A DNA stretch of 64,000 nt from Melieria omissa (lineage: Eukaryota; Arthropoda; Insecta; Diptera; Ulidiidae): assembly GCA_963971225.1 (NCBI GenBank), contig OZ020268.1, positions 53,928,404 through 53,992,403 of the forward strand. Reading direction: 5' to 3'. Numbering within the stretch: the first letter of the stretch is position 1; each line of letters opens with the position of its first letter. Shown here in pieces: positions 34,100 through 46,918 of the stretch. The notes beneath the pieces were generated by a model. The model was given only the letters and a program-made list of their open reading frames with translations, was not told the DNA's origin and ran no database searches. The translations under genes and the position numbers were made by a program.

Positions 34100-34129
34100 A
34101 TAAATACATACATAAATAGATAGATCTAT

Positions 34130-37100
34130 CCATCTGAAACGATCTGAATGGAATATTGAATCACTTCTCAACTACCGAAGTCTGGCCTTATATAAGTGCA
34201 CTGATGTCATTGAATACAAATTTCAAAGAGCGAAAAAGATCTTTAATGTAGGGATTCTAAATTCAAAAGTTAACTACAAAATCTGAGGAAGGAAAAGTCA
34301 TTCTTATAACTTCCTAGAGTGCTCACCAAATTGTCAACTTAAACCATATTCCAGCACATTCTAAGCATTTCCATATGTAGTAGCTCACACACCTGCAGCC
34401 GCTCCACAAAATCCCCCAACCAAGCACACATAAAACCGGTGAATTTGCAAAAAAAATCAAACAATTGGCAAATGCTCTGAACACCAGAATGAATCCTTTC
34501 AAGTGAAACAAACCCTAATTGCAAATTAAAAATGCAAAACTACACAAAGCCGAGAGCAAACGCAAAGCTGCACAAATGCGAAACGGCGCAAATGGACAGC
34601 AACGGTCACAGAGACGAATGTGCGTGCATTAAGCAGCAACTCTTACACACTTTAATGCCGATATGTGGAAAATGAATTACACGCCAAAATAGGGGAGAGC
34701 GGTAGAGACGAACAGCAGCGTACAATCGCAGTTGGACTATGTGCGTACAAACAGTAGTTGCTGCGAGCTGTTAGGATGTGGTGGCATGAGTTGCGTGCAG
34801 TGAAATTGTATAGTTGGCAGGCCGCATACATACATACAGTAAGTACACATGCAATGGATGTATGTGCGTGTGGGGATTGCGTTGGAAGTGGCAGAAGTGA
34901 ACGGCAGCAAATGTGTAAAACGAAATCGAAACAGTGGCAGCAACAACAGCACCAACAACATCAGCAGTAGCAGCAGCACAGGCAGGAGCCGAAGCAATGC
35001 GCAAACATAAAATGAAAACTGAAACTGAAATTATTGATTTTATACGCCGCACACTCACACACGCTGCAGTAAAATGCGTACAAGTCGAGTTGGAAAATTA
35101 CACAAATAAATGCTGCAATAAATAGAATAGATGAACGCCAACTTACTGTTGTAATGTGCACAGAGGGCGTTAAAGGCCGCAGATGACACCAACAAACCGC
35201 CCACCATATGATGTTGCTCACTGTTGTAGACGCGCGCACACAAATCTGCAATCTTGACGATGACTTTGGCAAATATTCGGTCTTTGAGTAGCGCTGCACT
35301 TTGCACGCTTTGGCCAAAGAGGGTCAGCGGCGGCGACGGCGACTGCGGCAACGTTCTATGCTCAGTTCAAATCGATTTGTTAGTAGTATTGCCTGCTTTT
35401 AGGCGTACCGCATGCAGCACGCCAAATATTCAGTCACACTAAAACACACACACACACGCGCGCGCACACCGACACTAATGTCGTCGAGCACAGCCTGTCG
35501 CGAGCGTTTGATGGAAAATCGTACAGTTAAATCTCAACTACAACAACAATAACGTCTTTTCTTGGTCTTTTGCCGATGAAATGGAATTCTTTATCACACA
35601 CTTGGTTATTATTTTTCACTCGTTATACACGCTGACGCTGCAGGTATGGCTTGCGACTTTAACTATTCTTTTATTTTTTTTCCAACGACAATCTACAAAA
35701 TTTTTAAATTGAATTTTCGAAAAAAAAAATTTCCACTTGACTTTCAATGACGATGTGATGTGGCCCGTTGTTCGGCTGCAATTGAAAGTTTTTCGGCTTT
35801 ACTTTTGTGGGCTCTTCTCGGGCTCGGGCTGCTGCTGCTGCTGCTTCGTTTGCTCCTTTTCAACGCTGCTCCGTTTCGAATGGGCGCAGGACAATATGGG
35901 CTATGGGTATGTACGCTGTTGGTGCTTGACGCTCGAAGCAAATTCACATCCAGACGGTGAGGCAAATTCGAAACGACTGAGGAGCCAGCGACCGACCATG
36001 TTGTCGGTTGCACGGCAGAACGGTGCGTATACGTGTGCTGCGACTGCCGTTGCCTGCGCTGCTGCTGACGTGTATATATGTATGTATGTATGTGGCTGTG
36101 TGCGTGCCTGTGCGCTCAAGTGCAATAATCCTGTTCGTGCGAGTATCCTCAATTTGGCATATGCGGAAAAGTTGGTGGGAGCCAGGTGGGCGGTGGCAAC
36201 AAGGCAGGTGGGAAGTGCGCACTAAGGCAAACCAACACACGAGCTGGCCTGGCGAGTGGGCTGAGCAACAAAAAAAAAGGATGAGCGAGTGCAGCAGTTG
36301 AACTGAGAGAGAAAGAGTTTTAAAACGTGGCAAACGGCGCTGGCACAGACAAGGACATGGATTGCTGCAATGCGCCTCAAACTGTATTCAAATCGCAACG
36401 CGAAAAGAGCGCTTGCGCCGAGAACAAAATCCAAACAGCTGAAGCAAAATCGAAAAAGAAAAATCACTCACATATACATATATGAGAACACTTTCCAGAA
36501 AGGACTAGATGAGAGCGAAAAACTGGATAAAGCTATGCAGACAGACAACTTGAAGCATACACACGAACAAACATTGAATGTCTGATTGAAGATTAGACGA
36601 ATAGAACAGCTTGCAGAAGAAGAACTTGCAGTACACAAAGCCCAACAAACAAATTGTAAACGATAGGCATAGACTTTTACTTTGACTTGTATGCAGACAG
36701 AGCAGGTAAACATCTGGAACTGTGTGTGCGTCGAACACCTGAAAGCATGCAGCAAATTGCTGAAAGCGTGTGCACCAAACACCTGTGGTGTGTTTAGTTA
36801 TGTTTTCATGTGCATAACTTCAGATGTGACAATTTGGTTGGCCATATCTTAGGTTCAGGTAAATGCAATTTGCGCAAAAGCACCAAAAGCCGAGTTGATG
36901 AACCGGTAAGCAAGCTTATCTTAGCACAAAAAGAAAACTATTTCTTAAATGCAAAGCACACAAAAGCATAAAGGACAATGTGGAGAAAAATCAGAACAGA
37001 TTATTGATTAAACCTGTATGAAACATTTCACTATCATGTTGTATGGCACAATTAAGCAATTATATACGAAAACAAGGTGTCATGGTTGGTTGGTTCAAGT

Positions 37101-37195
37101 GGCTGACTCACAGTCCCCTGCAAGACACAATTAGCGCATAGACGCCATTTTGGTACCACATGCTCACCGAAAACTAAACCTGGTTTGTAGTATGA
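34130..37195. other. Intergenic DNA, locally GC-rich
   Basis: Includes CA/GCGC simple repeats (35441-35470), TATG repeats (36070-36090) and GC-rich patches (35200-35360, 35750-36300) where many overlapping frames appear on both strands. One exon-like segment (35138-35357, minus) is listed separately. No other gene is supported. Confidence 0.35.
35139..35357 (-). other. Possible orphan exon
   Basis: A minus-strand segment with an acceptor-like start (branch-like TACTAAC, then GCATAG|AACG) and a strong donor (AACA|GTAAGT). In between, one frame is open and reads SPPLTLFGQSVQSAALLKDR, IFAKVIVKIADLCARVYNSE, QHHMVGGLLVSSAAFNALCA. The composition is protein-like and not repetitive. No partner exon was identified on either side and I do not recognise the sequence. 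It may be chance. Confidence 0.25.
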
Positions 37196-37453
37196 CTAAA
37201 TCCACCTGGTAGAATTTAGGTATCCAAGAAGATTCCCCAGACTTACTGTCGAGCAGTCGGTCGAACAAGTAAGGAAGTGTTTCCCTAGAGACTTAAATCT
37301 TGCCCTTGCCAAAGCTGGGCAGTGACAGAGGAAGTGGTTTGGTGTCTCTTTCTCATCTAAATTCCCACAGCTACTACAGCTGGTGCCATAAATGCAGCAG
37401 AGGTCGTTAGCAGCATAACGAGCAGCGAAATGTGTGATTATAGCGAAGCGCAT
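37196..37453 (-). pseudogene. LINE C-terminal zinc-knuckle fragment
   Basis: The minus strand encodes YAANDLCCIYGTSCSSCGNL followed by DEKETPNHFLCHCPALARAR and FKSLGKHF. The CxxCG...E...HFLCxCPALAxxR pattern is the end of the RNase H/C-terminal region of jockey/I-type LINEs. The frame continues to a stop at the low-coordinate end. Neither reverse transcriptase nor a clear TSD was found. Confidence 0.75.
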
Positions 37454-37576
37454 TTCAAGCTAAAAACTACTTGTGAGGCGAACAACTAAAAGGAATATTA
37501 GCTTTCGGCCAATTACACCCAAAAATATAAACAAACCAGTTGCAATTATAATAAATTGCCATTTTTGGTATTCCTA

Positions 37577-37649
37577 GCCTCGATAGTCCAGCAGGTAGCG
37601 CGCTGGCTTCTCATACCAAAGGCTCTAGGTTCGGGTCCCAGCTCGGGCT
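37577..37649 (+). repeat. tRNA-Met-like sequence, probable SINE head
   Basis: The 73-bp segment GCCTCGATAGTCCAGCAGGT..., with AGCGCGCTGGCTTCTCATAC and GGTTCGGGTCCCAGCTC, follows the plan of elongator tRNA-Met with a CAT anticodon in the loop. Both A-box and B-box (GGTTCGGGTCC) are recognisable. The acceptor stem does not pair fully, so it is not a working tRNA. The second half is duplicated immediately downstream (37660-37706). Either a SINE head or a tRNA pseudogene. Confidence 0.6.
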
Positions 37650-37900
37650 GGTTCATGCTGTCTTCTCATACCAGAAGCCCTAGGTTTGATTTCCAGCTCG
37701 AGCTGATGAAACACTCGACTACATCTATCGCTATCCACATGAAGCGTTACCTGAAACTCTACCCACATTTGGGTGTTCAACCAAGCCACCACGAAATTCC
37801 CCGAAGGGGACTCCCAAGATTAGGCTGGAACACAAGGCTCCAGGCGCACCCTGGTCCCCGTGGTACCAGGCAACGCCTCTAGTCGGACTGCGTAGCCATG
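37650..37900 (+). repeat. Possible SINE body with duplicated B-box half
   Basis: Begins with a second copy of the TTCTCATACCA...CTAGGTTTGATTTCCAGCTC segment, then non-coding sequence including CCGAAGGGGACTCCCAAGAT. No terminal tail or TSD could be fixed, so the extent is approximate. Confidence 0.35.
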
Positions 37901-37919
37901 CTAATCCACATAAAACATA

Positions 37920-40900
37920 TGAGAATTAAATGCGCTCATGGCAAGCAATGGCAAAACCCCCCAAAGTGTGAAAGAAAAAGTTGCCAAAACCTGCCGTTCG
38001 TATTCGGCGTTAAACTCGGTAAATAGTGCCAAATATACACATTAACTACACACTATTAAAATTTCCAGCAACTCTGACTTTACATACATGCAAGGCCCAG
38101 CCTGCATAGCGCAACATACTCGTATTCGTTAATCAGTAAAGCCGTTTGTTTGTATTGTACGGTTTGCGTGTGTCCTTCAACTTTCAGATTAATTAGCGTT
38201 TTGATTGTGGTTAGTTAGTGGTTAGTGTTAACGCCCAAATATACAAATATGGCCACTTTTAAAAGGTATCATGAAAAAGAACCAACGCTTGTGTTAATAT
38301 TGAGAACAAAACCAAAACATAGAAGCGTTTCACGATTTTGTGGAAAGGTTCATAAATAACTGCAGCTACAAATTGAGACAGAATTTTAGTTATAAAAATA
38401 ACAGGTAGTATGAAAAAGTGGTTACTTATAACCGATATTCAAATCAAACATGAAGTCAACATAAATCAAGTTATTTATAGAATATTTTTATGACAAATAT
38501 AAACAACTACAGCCACAAATCTGCACAGAATTTTAGTTCAGAAAGCTTAGAGAACTTGAGTTGAGAATGTGTCAACTCTAGACATTCAAATTAAACGTTC
38601 GAATTGATGTTATTAACTTAATTTAAGTTTATAGAATATATTTTATGCCAAAACTAGATAGAAAAAATAACTGAAACTGCAATTAAATCTATGGTAATAT
38701 ACTTTAGTTGATGCTTTAATCTATTTCAGCTTTCATTTCTTTTCGTTTTTGCCGCTTGTCTTTGTTTTTAACCGGTTCCATTTCATTATGACCCAATACT
38801 TTCCAATTGGCCAAGGTAATTAGAACAATTTGACTATTTCGGGACAAACTTGAGCCTATTATCTTTGTACCATTCCAAGGCCAAGTTACCATAGTTGTAA
38901 AATCTAACCAAATCAAGACAGGATTCTTTTGAGGACGTATCAAAAACACTTAATTGTTCCTGTTTCGAGTCTGAGGAGAAGGAAACATGGTTTAGTCCGT
39001 GGTTCTAGAATTGGCCTTTTCTGGCCTAAGTAGACTGCTAGTGCCTTCATAAATTACAACGTCTGGATTTGACTCAACACATGACAATTACAATTTATTA
39101 AAACTGACCCGATGTTGATGACTTGTTTAGCTGATCCGTCAGTGCATCCGGTGTCTTACGATTGTCTCTGACTTTAAGATTACTTTTTACAAATTGTCAT
39201 TCGAAGCCGAATTCATATTTGAATATTTTTGACTGCAACAACAAATACGCCGAAATTGGCTTATCTGCGCTGCAAAATGCTGTACATATATGGTTTGATG
39301 TTCGATCAAGTCGAGTGGCACGCAAGTAATCACACTACCAGTGAACGAATAAATAAATAAGCAAAAAGTTTAACGCACGTAGACGGCTGTGATGTTTAAT
39401 ATTTCACAACTACGCGTTATTTTATCTATTATTTATTTGCTTTTCGCTTTACATATTCATATTTTAATTACAGATTGTTAATTTGATAAGTGGCACCGGT
39501 AGACGAATGCGAGTGGAATGCGAGCGCAAATGTGTGACCCAACGATCGGGTTGTGTTTCGGCGAAATTGATAACTTTTAGATGAAATGGTTTTGTTTTAA
39601 ACAAAATTGCTATAAACAGGTACATACGTCAAGTAAATAAACGAAGTATTGTTTTATGTAAGAAAATGTGAAGCAAAGCTAATTTCATTCAGATTCTCAA
39701 CGTGTCAAAGAAATTAATTTCAGTTGTGAAGTGGAGTGTGGAGGGAAAAAGTTGGTGGAAAGATTCCAGCAAGAACAGCTGCGTCAAGTGCACATGAATA
39801 TAAAAGAAATATAGAGCACAGCAAAACGAACATTAAAGCAAAGGTAGAACAAAAGAATGTGCAACAAAGTACTGGCAAGAGGAAAGCTCACTAACAGATA
39901 ACAGAAAACGTATGAAGATGAAGCAGTTATGAATAGATGATGAATGGTTTATTTGCAGCGCGAGACTTTTAATGCTTAAATGCAAACAACGAACATAAAG
40001 ACTGAAAGATATATAAATTTAAACTGTTGAGAAAATTGCGTTGTCGTTGCTGTTTGTGGGGCAATAATTCAAAACCAGATATTTACATATAAATCAACCA
40101 GTTTGAAAAGCGCAATGTTTAGGCGAGTAAAATAAAAAGTGTTGGGAAGAAACTATACAGAAAGAAGTAAGCACTCGATTCACAAAAGAATGCAATACAT
40201 ACTTGAAGAAAATAGTACCGGATTTTGAAAGTGCAGATTCTGAGTACTTTTGTGTATTCAGTTCGCAGTACTCAAAATCGAGTACAACATTATCGATACT
40301 TTGAAATATGGGATATTTTTCTGTTGTCCTTGACGGTTTTTCATTTTGAAATATCTGTATTTCGTATAGTATTTATATTAACCTTTGCTTTAGTTTTTTT
40401 ATAGGGTCCTACAATTACAATTAGCCAAATCCGATGATTGCTTTTCGAGATATCAGCGGATATAAAATGTAGTCTTTGTAGGTATGGAAAACTTGCGGTC
40501 TTTCTAGTGTTAAATAACCGATTTTTCACAATGATATTAACTAATTAAGTCACCGAAACATGTATCAAATGAAATTCATGCGCATTCAGTTTATTGTCAA
40601 AACCATGCCGAGAACAATGTCGACTATGTGTACATAAAATAATTTACTTCATACTGTCGACCTATTGGCCGTTCCGACGTGTCCAATCAGTCGACATTGT
40701 ATTATTGTATAACAGTGAATTTAATGAAAATGCAATGAAAACACATGTAATTTGCTCTTATTTGTTGTCATTGTACTTGTACGAATTAAATTTAAATAGC
40801 AACAAATAAACAACGAAATAGGTTAAAGGTAAATATAAAAAAATACAACGAAAGCTGCAAAAACAACCCAACCGAATTATCTACATATGCAAAGCCGGCA

Positions 40901-43900
40901 ACAACAACAAATTAAGCCGCTGTGTATATAGCGGCAACAAGTCAAATTTAACACGTACAACACATACAACGCAGCACATGAAAGTCGAAGAAACCAGAAA
41001 CCGGCTAGAAAAAGGTTGTTGCAAACCAGCGCAGCCATAGAGTTAAAGTACAAAGATAAGAAAACAACCAGATATGCACAATGTGTGGCAGCAACAACCT
41101 CAGAAAACAGCCATTAATAAATGCAAACGTAACATTAGCAGCGTCTTGCAGTTATTACGCATGGAAACAACTTAAACATTTGAATAAGTTTCTTAACATT
41201 GAAGAATGCCATAGTGAAACCGAGAATAAAGACCAACTGTGCTGTGGTATGAATTGGTGCAAAGAGCAATGCATGAGGTACAAGTTTCCACAGTTGCTTA
41301 GATTACAAATCAACTAAACAGATACGATTACTAATAAGCAACAAAACAGCAGAGGCCAACAACATTCGTGGTGGCGATGCGATGCTGCATGGGGAAAAGG
41401 TGGCCAGCGGAAACGTATGATTTATTGTGTACTGAGAGCTTCGAAAAGGGAAATGAAGCAAGCATTTAATGGCTGTTGGTATGGACTTATTGAATTTCAA
41501 GGGGTTAATTATACGATTTAGGGAATTTGTATTATTTTGGGCACAAGCTTTTAGAACATTTCTAAAACTGAGAATGTTTTTAATTACCGCATGGACTCTG
41601 AACTCAAGCTACAATCAATCAATAACTAAAGGAACATATTCTAAGACAGAAGATATGTGAGAAAAAAATCCACAACATGGAAGGTTTAGTTTACTGACAA
41701 TTAGCTGATAAAACCCTGCTAGATTAACATTACATTTAACTTCAATTTAAACTAGAATTACAGATTATGAGAACGAAGCTCAGGAAAAAGATTCGGACAT
41801 GCGAATCGTGAGCCACTGTACTTTTCGATACTGAATACAAGCATCGATACTGAGAAATTTTGCGTAATCAGAAGCGACACCTCGAGAATCGAGTATAGCT
41901 CATTCAATTGAAAATCAAGTACTTACTACTTTAACTATAGAAACTAGGGGACTATGGATATCAAAGCAATTACAAGCCAGTAATTTCTTTGCTACATTTC
42001 TGCCTGCAATCTCTTGCCAACTTTTCAGCTAACTGAAGTTGAAATAAAGCCAACAGTACAATCGAAAGCAATAAAAACAATGGCAGGAAAATGGCAACAA
42101 AAACCAGCCGTTATACAAAAAAATAATGAAAAGACCCAATGCGACTGCATAATTGCGCTTACAGACTGGTTTTCGTTGTCACTGAGTATGGCTTATGCGT
42201 TTTAGTTTAAATTTGATGCAATTCCTGCTATTTCTGTTGTGACGTTTATTGTTTTCTGTCTTCACTTTAATCTTCTGTACAATTTTTTTGGTATTCTGTG
42301 CATTGCGATGGCATCATTATGTTGTTTATTTTAACTGAACACATACACAGGTATGTGTTTTAAGTTATTACTTGTGCGCATTGCAAGATCAAAAATTGTA
42401 GCAATTTAAAAAATGCATTAACAACGAAATCTAAAAAAATATTTGTAAATAATGCAAATGCCCAAACCAAACTCTGGCAACCAAAGAGAATGGCACAAGT
42501 GCCACAAATCCTTCAAGTTGTTCAAAGTTTAAAATTGCATTCACTGTGCTTCGACAGCAAACTTGTCAATTTCCTTTTTTTGTTCAGAGTAACTTGTTTT
42601 CGTACAAACGAAAGTAAAAGGGTTGGGTAAAGTTAATTTGCATTGACAATGCGTGTGTTCGCGAATCGTAGATACTCACTGCAATTTAAAGTATGTACAA
42701 CCAATTTTATACCACAAGGCAACTAAGGTTGTGAAGACTATCGAGTGGTAATTTAAATGGCATGATGGCGAACTGTTAAGAAAATGGAATGGTTTAAAAC
42801 GGTTGGCAAGGACAAGTCGACTACAGTAACAATTTTGAATCATTTATTGCCTGATATTGTTGAGTATTTTACGGGTCAGTTGTCAAAGCTTGATGTGTCA
42901 CCTCGTCAATGAAAGTGGATACCGGCGTTCGGTAACTAATTATATTTTGTGAAATTTTTGCTCGATTTTTTCTCGTAAAAATAATAGAAAAGATTTCCAT
43001 AGACATTTCCATAGATCTTTTTAAAACAATTTCCAAATCATAGCCAGCAAATATAATTATTGATCTTAGGTGAATGTCTACATTTCAATAAAACAAATAA
43101 AAATAAATGCTCTTCATAAATGCGAACATCATTCAGGCTTATAATAAATTGATATATTAATAATTACAAAAATCAAGTTTCAATACTCACCACTTATTCT
43201 TTCAAAAGTCATATAAAACAAGTAACTCCCCTGCTTGGGGTGCGCAACACAATTCACACGAAATACCAAAGAAAAACTGTCCAAAGTTATAGTTTTTACG
43301 AAAAAATTAGCTATGCGTACTTCGCTCCCTGCGCCGTACAAAACCGGGTAATAACCGACTATTGTCAAATATGATTTTGCCCGATGACGAAAATCGCAAT
43401 TTTATACGCAAGAAAAATATTAATTTATATAAAAACAAAAAATAGCGGAGTGAGAATTGCCCGAAAGCTCAAAATGTGAAAATTTTTGCAATTGCGTTCG
43501 AATAGGAGTAAATAAAATCAAAATAAATTTGCTTTGCTTTGTGGTCGCTAGCGCGTTGTGTTGCTGCGTTGCGGGGCGAGGAAAATTAGAATAGTCTCCG
43601 CTTCGACTGCTGGAAGAGTCTGCCACGTGAAATTTGTAGGCGGCTGGCTCTACGACGCTCGTTGTGGGGGAAAACGAAATGAAAAAACTGCAAAGAGATA
43701 CAAAAGAAAATCCAAAATGTACGATTGAGCAGCCAATAAACGATAATGACAAATAATAAATGACGGCTGGCGATAAACAACGTGCAGGCACGTTCGCAGA
43801 CAACAGCAAATACAAAAATTAAAAAAAAGCAATTTGCAAAAAAAATTTGCGAAAAAGCAAAGTGAAGTAAGCAAGAGCGGAGCGAAACGAAAATGTGCGA

Positions 43901-45240
43901 AATTTATTTTTGTTTTTCAATTTTTTTTTTCGCCCATCTTTTTGGGTTAGTATGTGCAGCGCATATGCGGGCTGTCGAACGTTTGCGTTGCTAGGCGAAT
44001 TCACAGCGCAGCATTGGCTGTAGACAGCACGAGAGCGGGGCGGGACGCTGCACACGCACTCAATCATAGCCGCACCAGGCGGGCATGGCCGAAGGCACTG
44101 CCGCGTGCGCATTTGTCATCAGCTGCTGCCATTTCACCAGACTTGTCCGTTTTACGTCGCTCCTGATGATTTGCAATTTCATAGCCACGAGTTACAAATT
44201 AGCCACGGCAAACACACACACACAATCACACGCCGCTCGCGTTCATCCATGCACGAAAATGGACGACTGCGCCGCTGCTGGCGTTAAATGCAAGAAATTT
44301 CCACACCAATTTTCCACTTTGCTTATTTCGCAACAGAATACACACGTTTTTCGCACTAACCCATCAGAAAACTTACCTGGAAAATTTTCGCAAACAATAA
44401 AATTTTGTTCTGCAGTAAATCTTCACAAGAATTTGATTCTGTTGCGCGAAATCACAATCTTCAACTTTTGCTGCTCTGATATAATTTTTTTTGTGTGCCA
44501 CAATCGACGACAATCGCTACTCAAACTCGGTGTCAGTGTTGCAACGAAACGTACTCGGTGCACGTTGACAATGCCGACCGGGTGGAGTGATGGGTGGTGT
44601 GAAACGAACGGAATAAAGTCCTCAATGTGCAATAAGAATTTTTTGATAGAAAGAATAGAATTTTCCCAAATATTAGTTGTTGGTGCAAATTGGAGGTAAT
44701 GAGTAGATAAAAGCTGCTATAAGTACAAACACATACTAAAGTATACACTTTTGAATTCGGTTATAAATAGAGGAAGACAGTGTCTCCAGTAGCAGGTCCA
44801 AGTTGATAGTTGGCATCTCTTAGTGTAATTAAATGGACTTGGAATGAACTTTTACGGCCTTAAAACCCTTAAAGGTTTGGTATGACCAGTTAATTAAATA
44901 AATGAATATTTGGATATGAGGTATCAATGGCTTGAATTCATATGTGTTATATGACATGGCACATGTTTAATTAGTACACCCACAGCTATTTTTTATATTT
45001 ATCGATTCGTTATTAGGCATTAAAGGCATCTATTAGATTAAATACCTTGCAGTATTAAGAAAACTCTTGAAAGCGTATCTTAGGTCTTAATTGTGATATG
45101 GCAACATCAATTGCAATAAATTAAGCATTGCCATTCATTTTAGTTGAAAACCTAACGGAAAAGCAGAGTTGAATTGAATGCTCAATATGGAGTACAGAGT
45201 CGTTATAAAACTAAATTTTAAAACTGATTACCTAAAAACG
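37920..45240. other. Long AT-rich intergenic interval
   Basis: About 7 kb of AT-rich DNA with CA repeats (44205-44230). No supported coding gene. Two stretches with ACTTTTCGATACTGA/AGTACT-type motifs (about 40200-40310 and 41810-41940) resemble each other weakly. A TATA-plus-donor arrangement on the minus strand near 43185-43406 is listed separately. Confidence 0.35.
43185..43406 (-). promoter_or_regulatory. Possible TATA promoter and first exon
   Basis: On the minus strand GTATAAAATTGCG (TATA core at 43406-43401) is followed about 30 bp downstream by ATCATATT, and about 180 bp later by a strong donor AAGTG|GTGAGTATT (donor at 43190-43185). This order fits a short noncoding first exon. No downstream exon was found, so the assignment is tentative. 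Confidence 0.22.
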
Positions 45241-45247
45241 AGAGTAA

Positions 45248-45711
45248 GCCTAGGCGTATACGGAGACGCAGGCCGCGCAACACAGCACAGGGCAGCGCAA
45301 CGCAAATTAAATTGTGTTACGCAGCAAATGTTTGAACAGCGTATACGAATCTCGGAAAACAAGCACACGTGTTCCGTATTCATTTCATAAACCCAGTAAT
45401 ATGAGTTATTTGTCTGAATCAGACTTTGAAATATAATCTATATAAAATAATATGAGTGTAATATGGGCTGTCTACGCACTTTTTCAATTTATTCTTCAAT
45501 TTTTGCAAGAGAACGTGTCGGCTGCGCGTAGGAAACTGTATTTCAACTACAACGCGACGCAGTTGTGCGCAGGCACGTCTCTCCGCCGCACGCGACTATG
45601 TCGCTGTATACGCTGTCATATGGTACTGCATTATTTACAAAAAATTGAACTACGCTGAGCTGTGCTGCGTGTGCGACCTGCGTGTCCGTATACGCCTAGG
45701 CTAATACTACG
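45248..45711. mobile_element. Harbinger-type MITE B, 464 bp
   Basis: Inverted ends GCCTAGGCGTATACGGAGAC (left) and GCCTAGGCGTATACGGACAC (right, reverse complement) are flanked by TAA (45245-45247 and 45712-45714). The GC-rich subterminal DNA has repeated ACAGCACAG/CTGTGCTG motifs. No coding sequence. The right TAA is shared with the left TAA of the next element. Confidence 0.88.
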
Positions 45712-45714
45712 TTT

Positions 45715-46245
45715 ACATTGAGCCCAAATGCGTAGTTTGAGATGAGTCATTTCAAAGTGTTTACATTGTCTCATTCGCATTGCATTTGCATTTTGTTGGC
45801 AGCTAATGTCAAATGCTCAATGCTGATGTCCTCTTGCCGCAGCACATAGATCAGCGCTTCTCCGGCTACTGACTAAAGAATTTGTTGTTTTTTTGCTGCC
45901 ACTATATTCCACACACTGCCATATTTGAATATAAATATATTACATACCTTACATGCTAAGCAAATTCTACATATTTGAAGCAGACGAACATTTTCATTCA
46001 AAATTTCCATTTTGATCATTTTCGTTTGTTTTGATTTTGAACTGTCAAAAAGAACAAAAGCTTTTGAAGCTTTTGAAAGAGCTTTCATTTTGTGATGCGT
46101 TCGATAAAATTGGTCATGTTTTATCGCATTTGCTTCGTCGTTTTGTTGAAATGAGTCATTTCGATGATTTGAATTTCGGTGATTTGGCTTCGCATTTGAG
46201 AATTTTTGCCCAAATCACGCATTTGGGCTCAATGTAAACGTAGTA
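45715..46245. mobile_element. Harbinger-type MITE A, 531 bp
   Basis: Inverted ends TACTACGTTTACATTGAGCC match perfectly over about 29 bp and are flanked by TAA (45712-45714 and 46246-46248). The interior repeats GAGTCATTTC and GCATTTG motifs in both orientations. No transposase. It abuts MITE B with a single TAA between them. Confidence 0.9.
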
Positions 46246-46336
46246 TAAATGTTAATCAAATTGTAATAAATTTGTTTTGTATTGTTCATTTGATTCTATT
46301 TATGCTTTGTTTCTTAAAAAAAAATTATTTGTAAAC

Positions 46337-46525
46337 ATGCCAGAAGACAACATATTCCGTAATAACTTTTGTAATAGTTGCAGATGCAAAACGAGTAGAG
46401 CATTGGTCCAACACAAACGCAAACACTATTTTTATACTTACTTCTTTGATCTTCTAGAAAAATTGGCAGAGACATCTATACCTGACATACTTAATTTAAT
46501 ACAAAAGCCCAACTATTTTGCTTAA
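46337..46525 (+). CDS. Small hypothetical ORF, unrecognised
   Basis: An ATG (GTAAACATG) opens a 62-codon frame: MPEDNIFRNNFCNSCRCKTS then RALVQHKRKHYFYTYFFDLL, ending PNYFA. It has one CxxC and a basic HKRKH stretch. It lies in the narrow gap between a Harbinger MITE and a hAT element. No family was recognised; it may be a broken element gene or chance. Confidence 0.15.
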   Translation: MPEDNIFRNNFCNSCRCKTSRALVQHKRKHYFYTYFFDLLEKLAETSIPDILNLIQKPNYFA

Positions 46526-46918
46526 CGGTACAACGCACCTAGCTTTTTCTTCATGTGGCATCACACCACATTACCGAAAATTCGCCCTTTTTGGGAGCAG
46601 CCATTTAATATAATCGCAAATGCATCTGAATTAAAATCAGTTGAGTTTCTAATAGGGATAGGTAATTGGGGTCAAGATTCGATTTTTCTCGAATCCCGAA
46701 TTTTTTCCAAGCATTCGATTCGAAATTCGGTGGGGAAAAACCGATTTTATTCGAATTTTTCACAACATTTTCAAAATTGATTTTAAAAACTTAGATAACT
46801 CAAATTGAAAAGTAAAGACAAATTGTATTTATAGTTTAATTGGACATGGAATATGATATAATAAAAAAGTTAGAACACAGAGAGATACATTGTAATTATT
46901 AACTTTAACTTATATTAT

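Noticed and set aside
37577..37649. Functional tRNA-Met gene
   Set aside because: Acceptor and T-stem pairing are imperfect and the 3' half is duplicated; treated as a SINE head or pseudogene.
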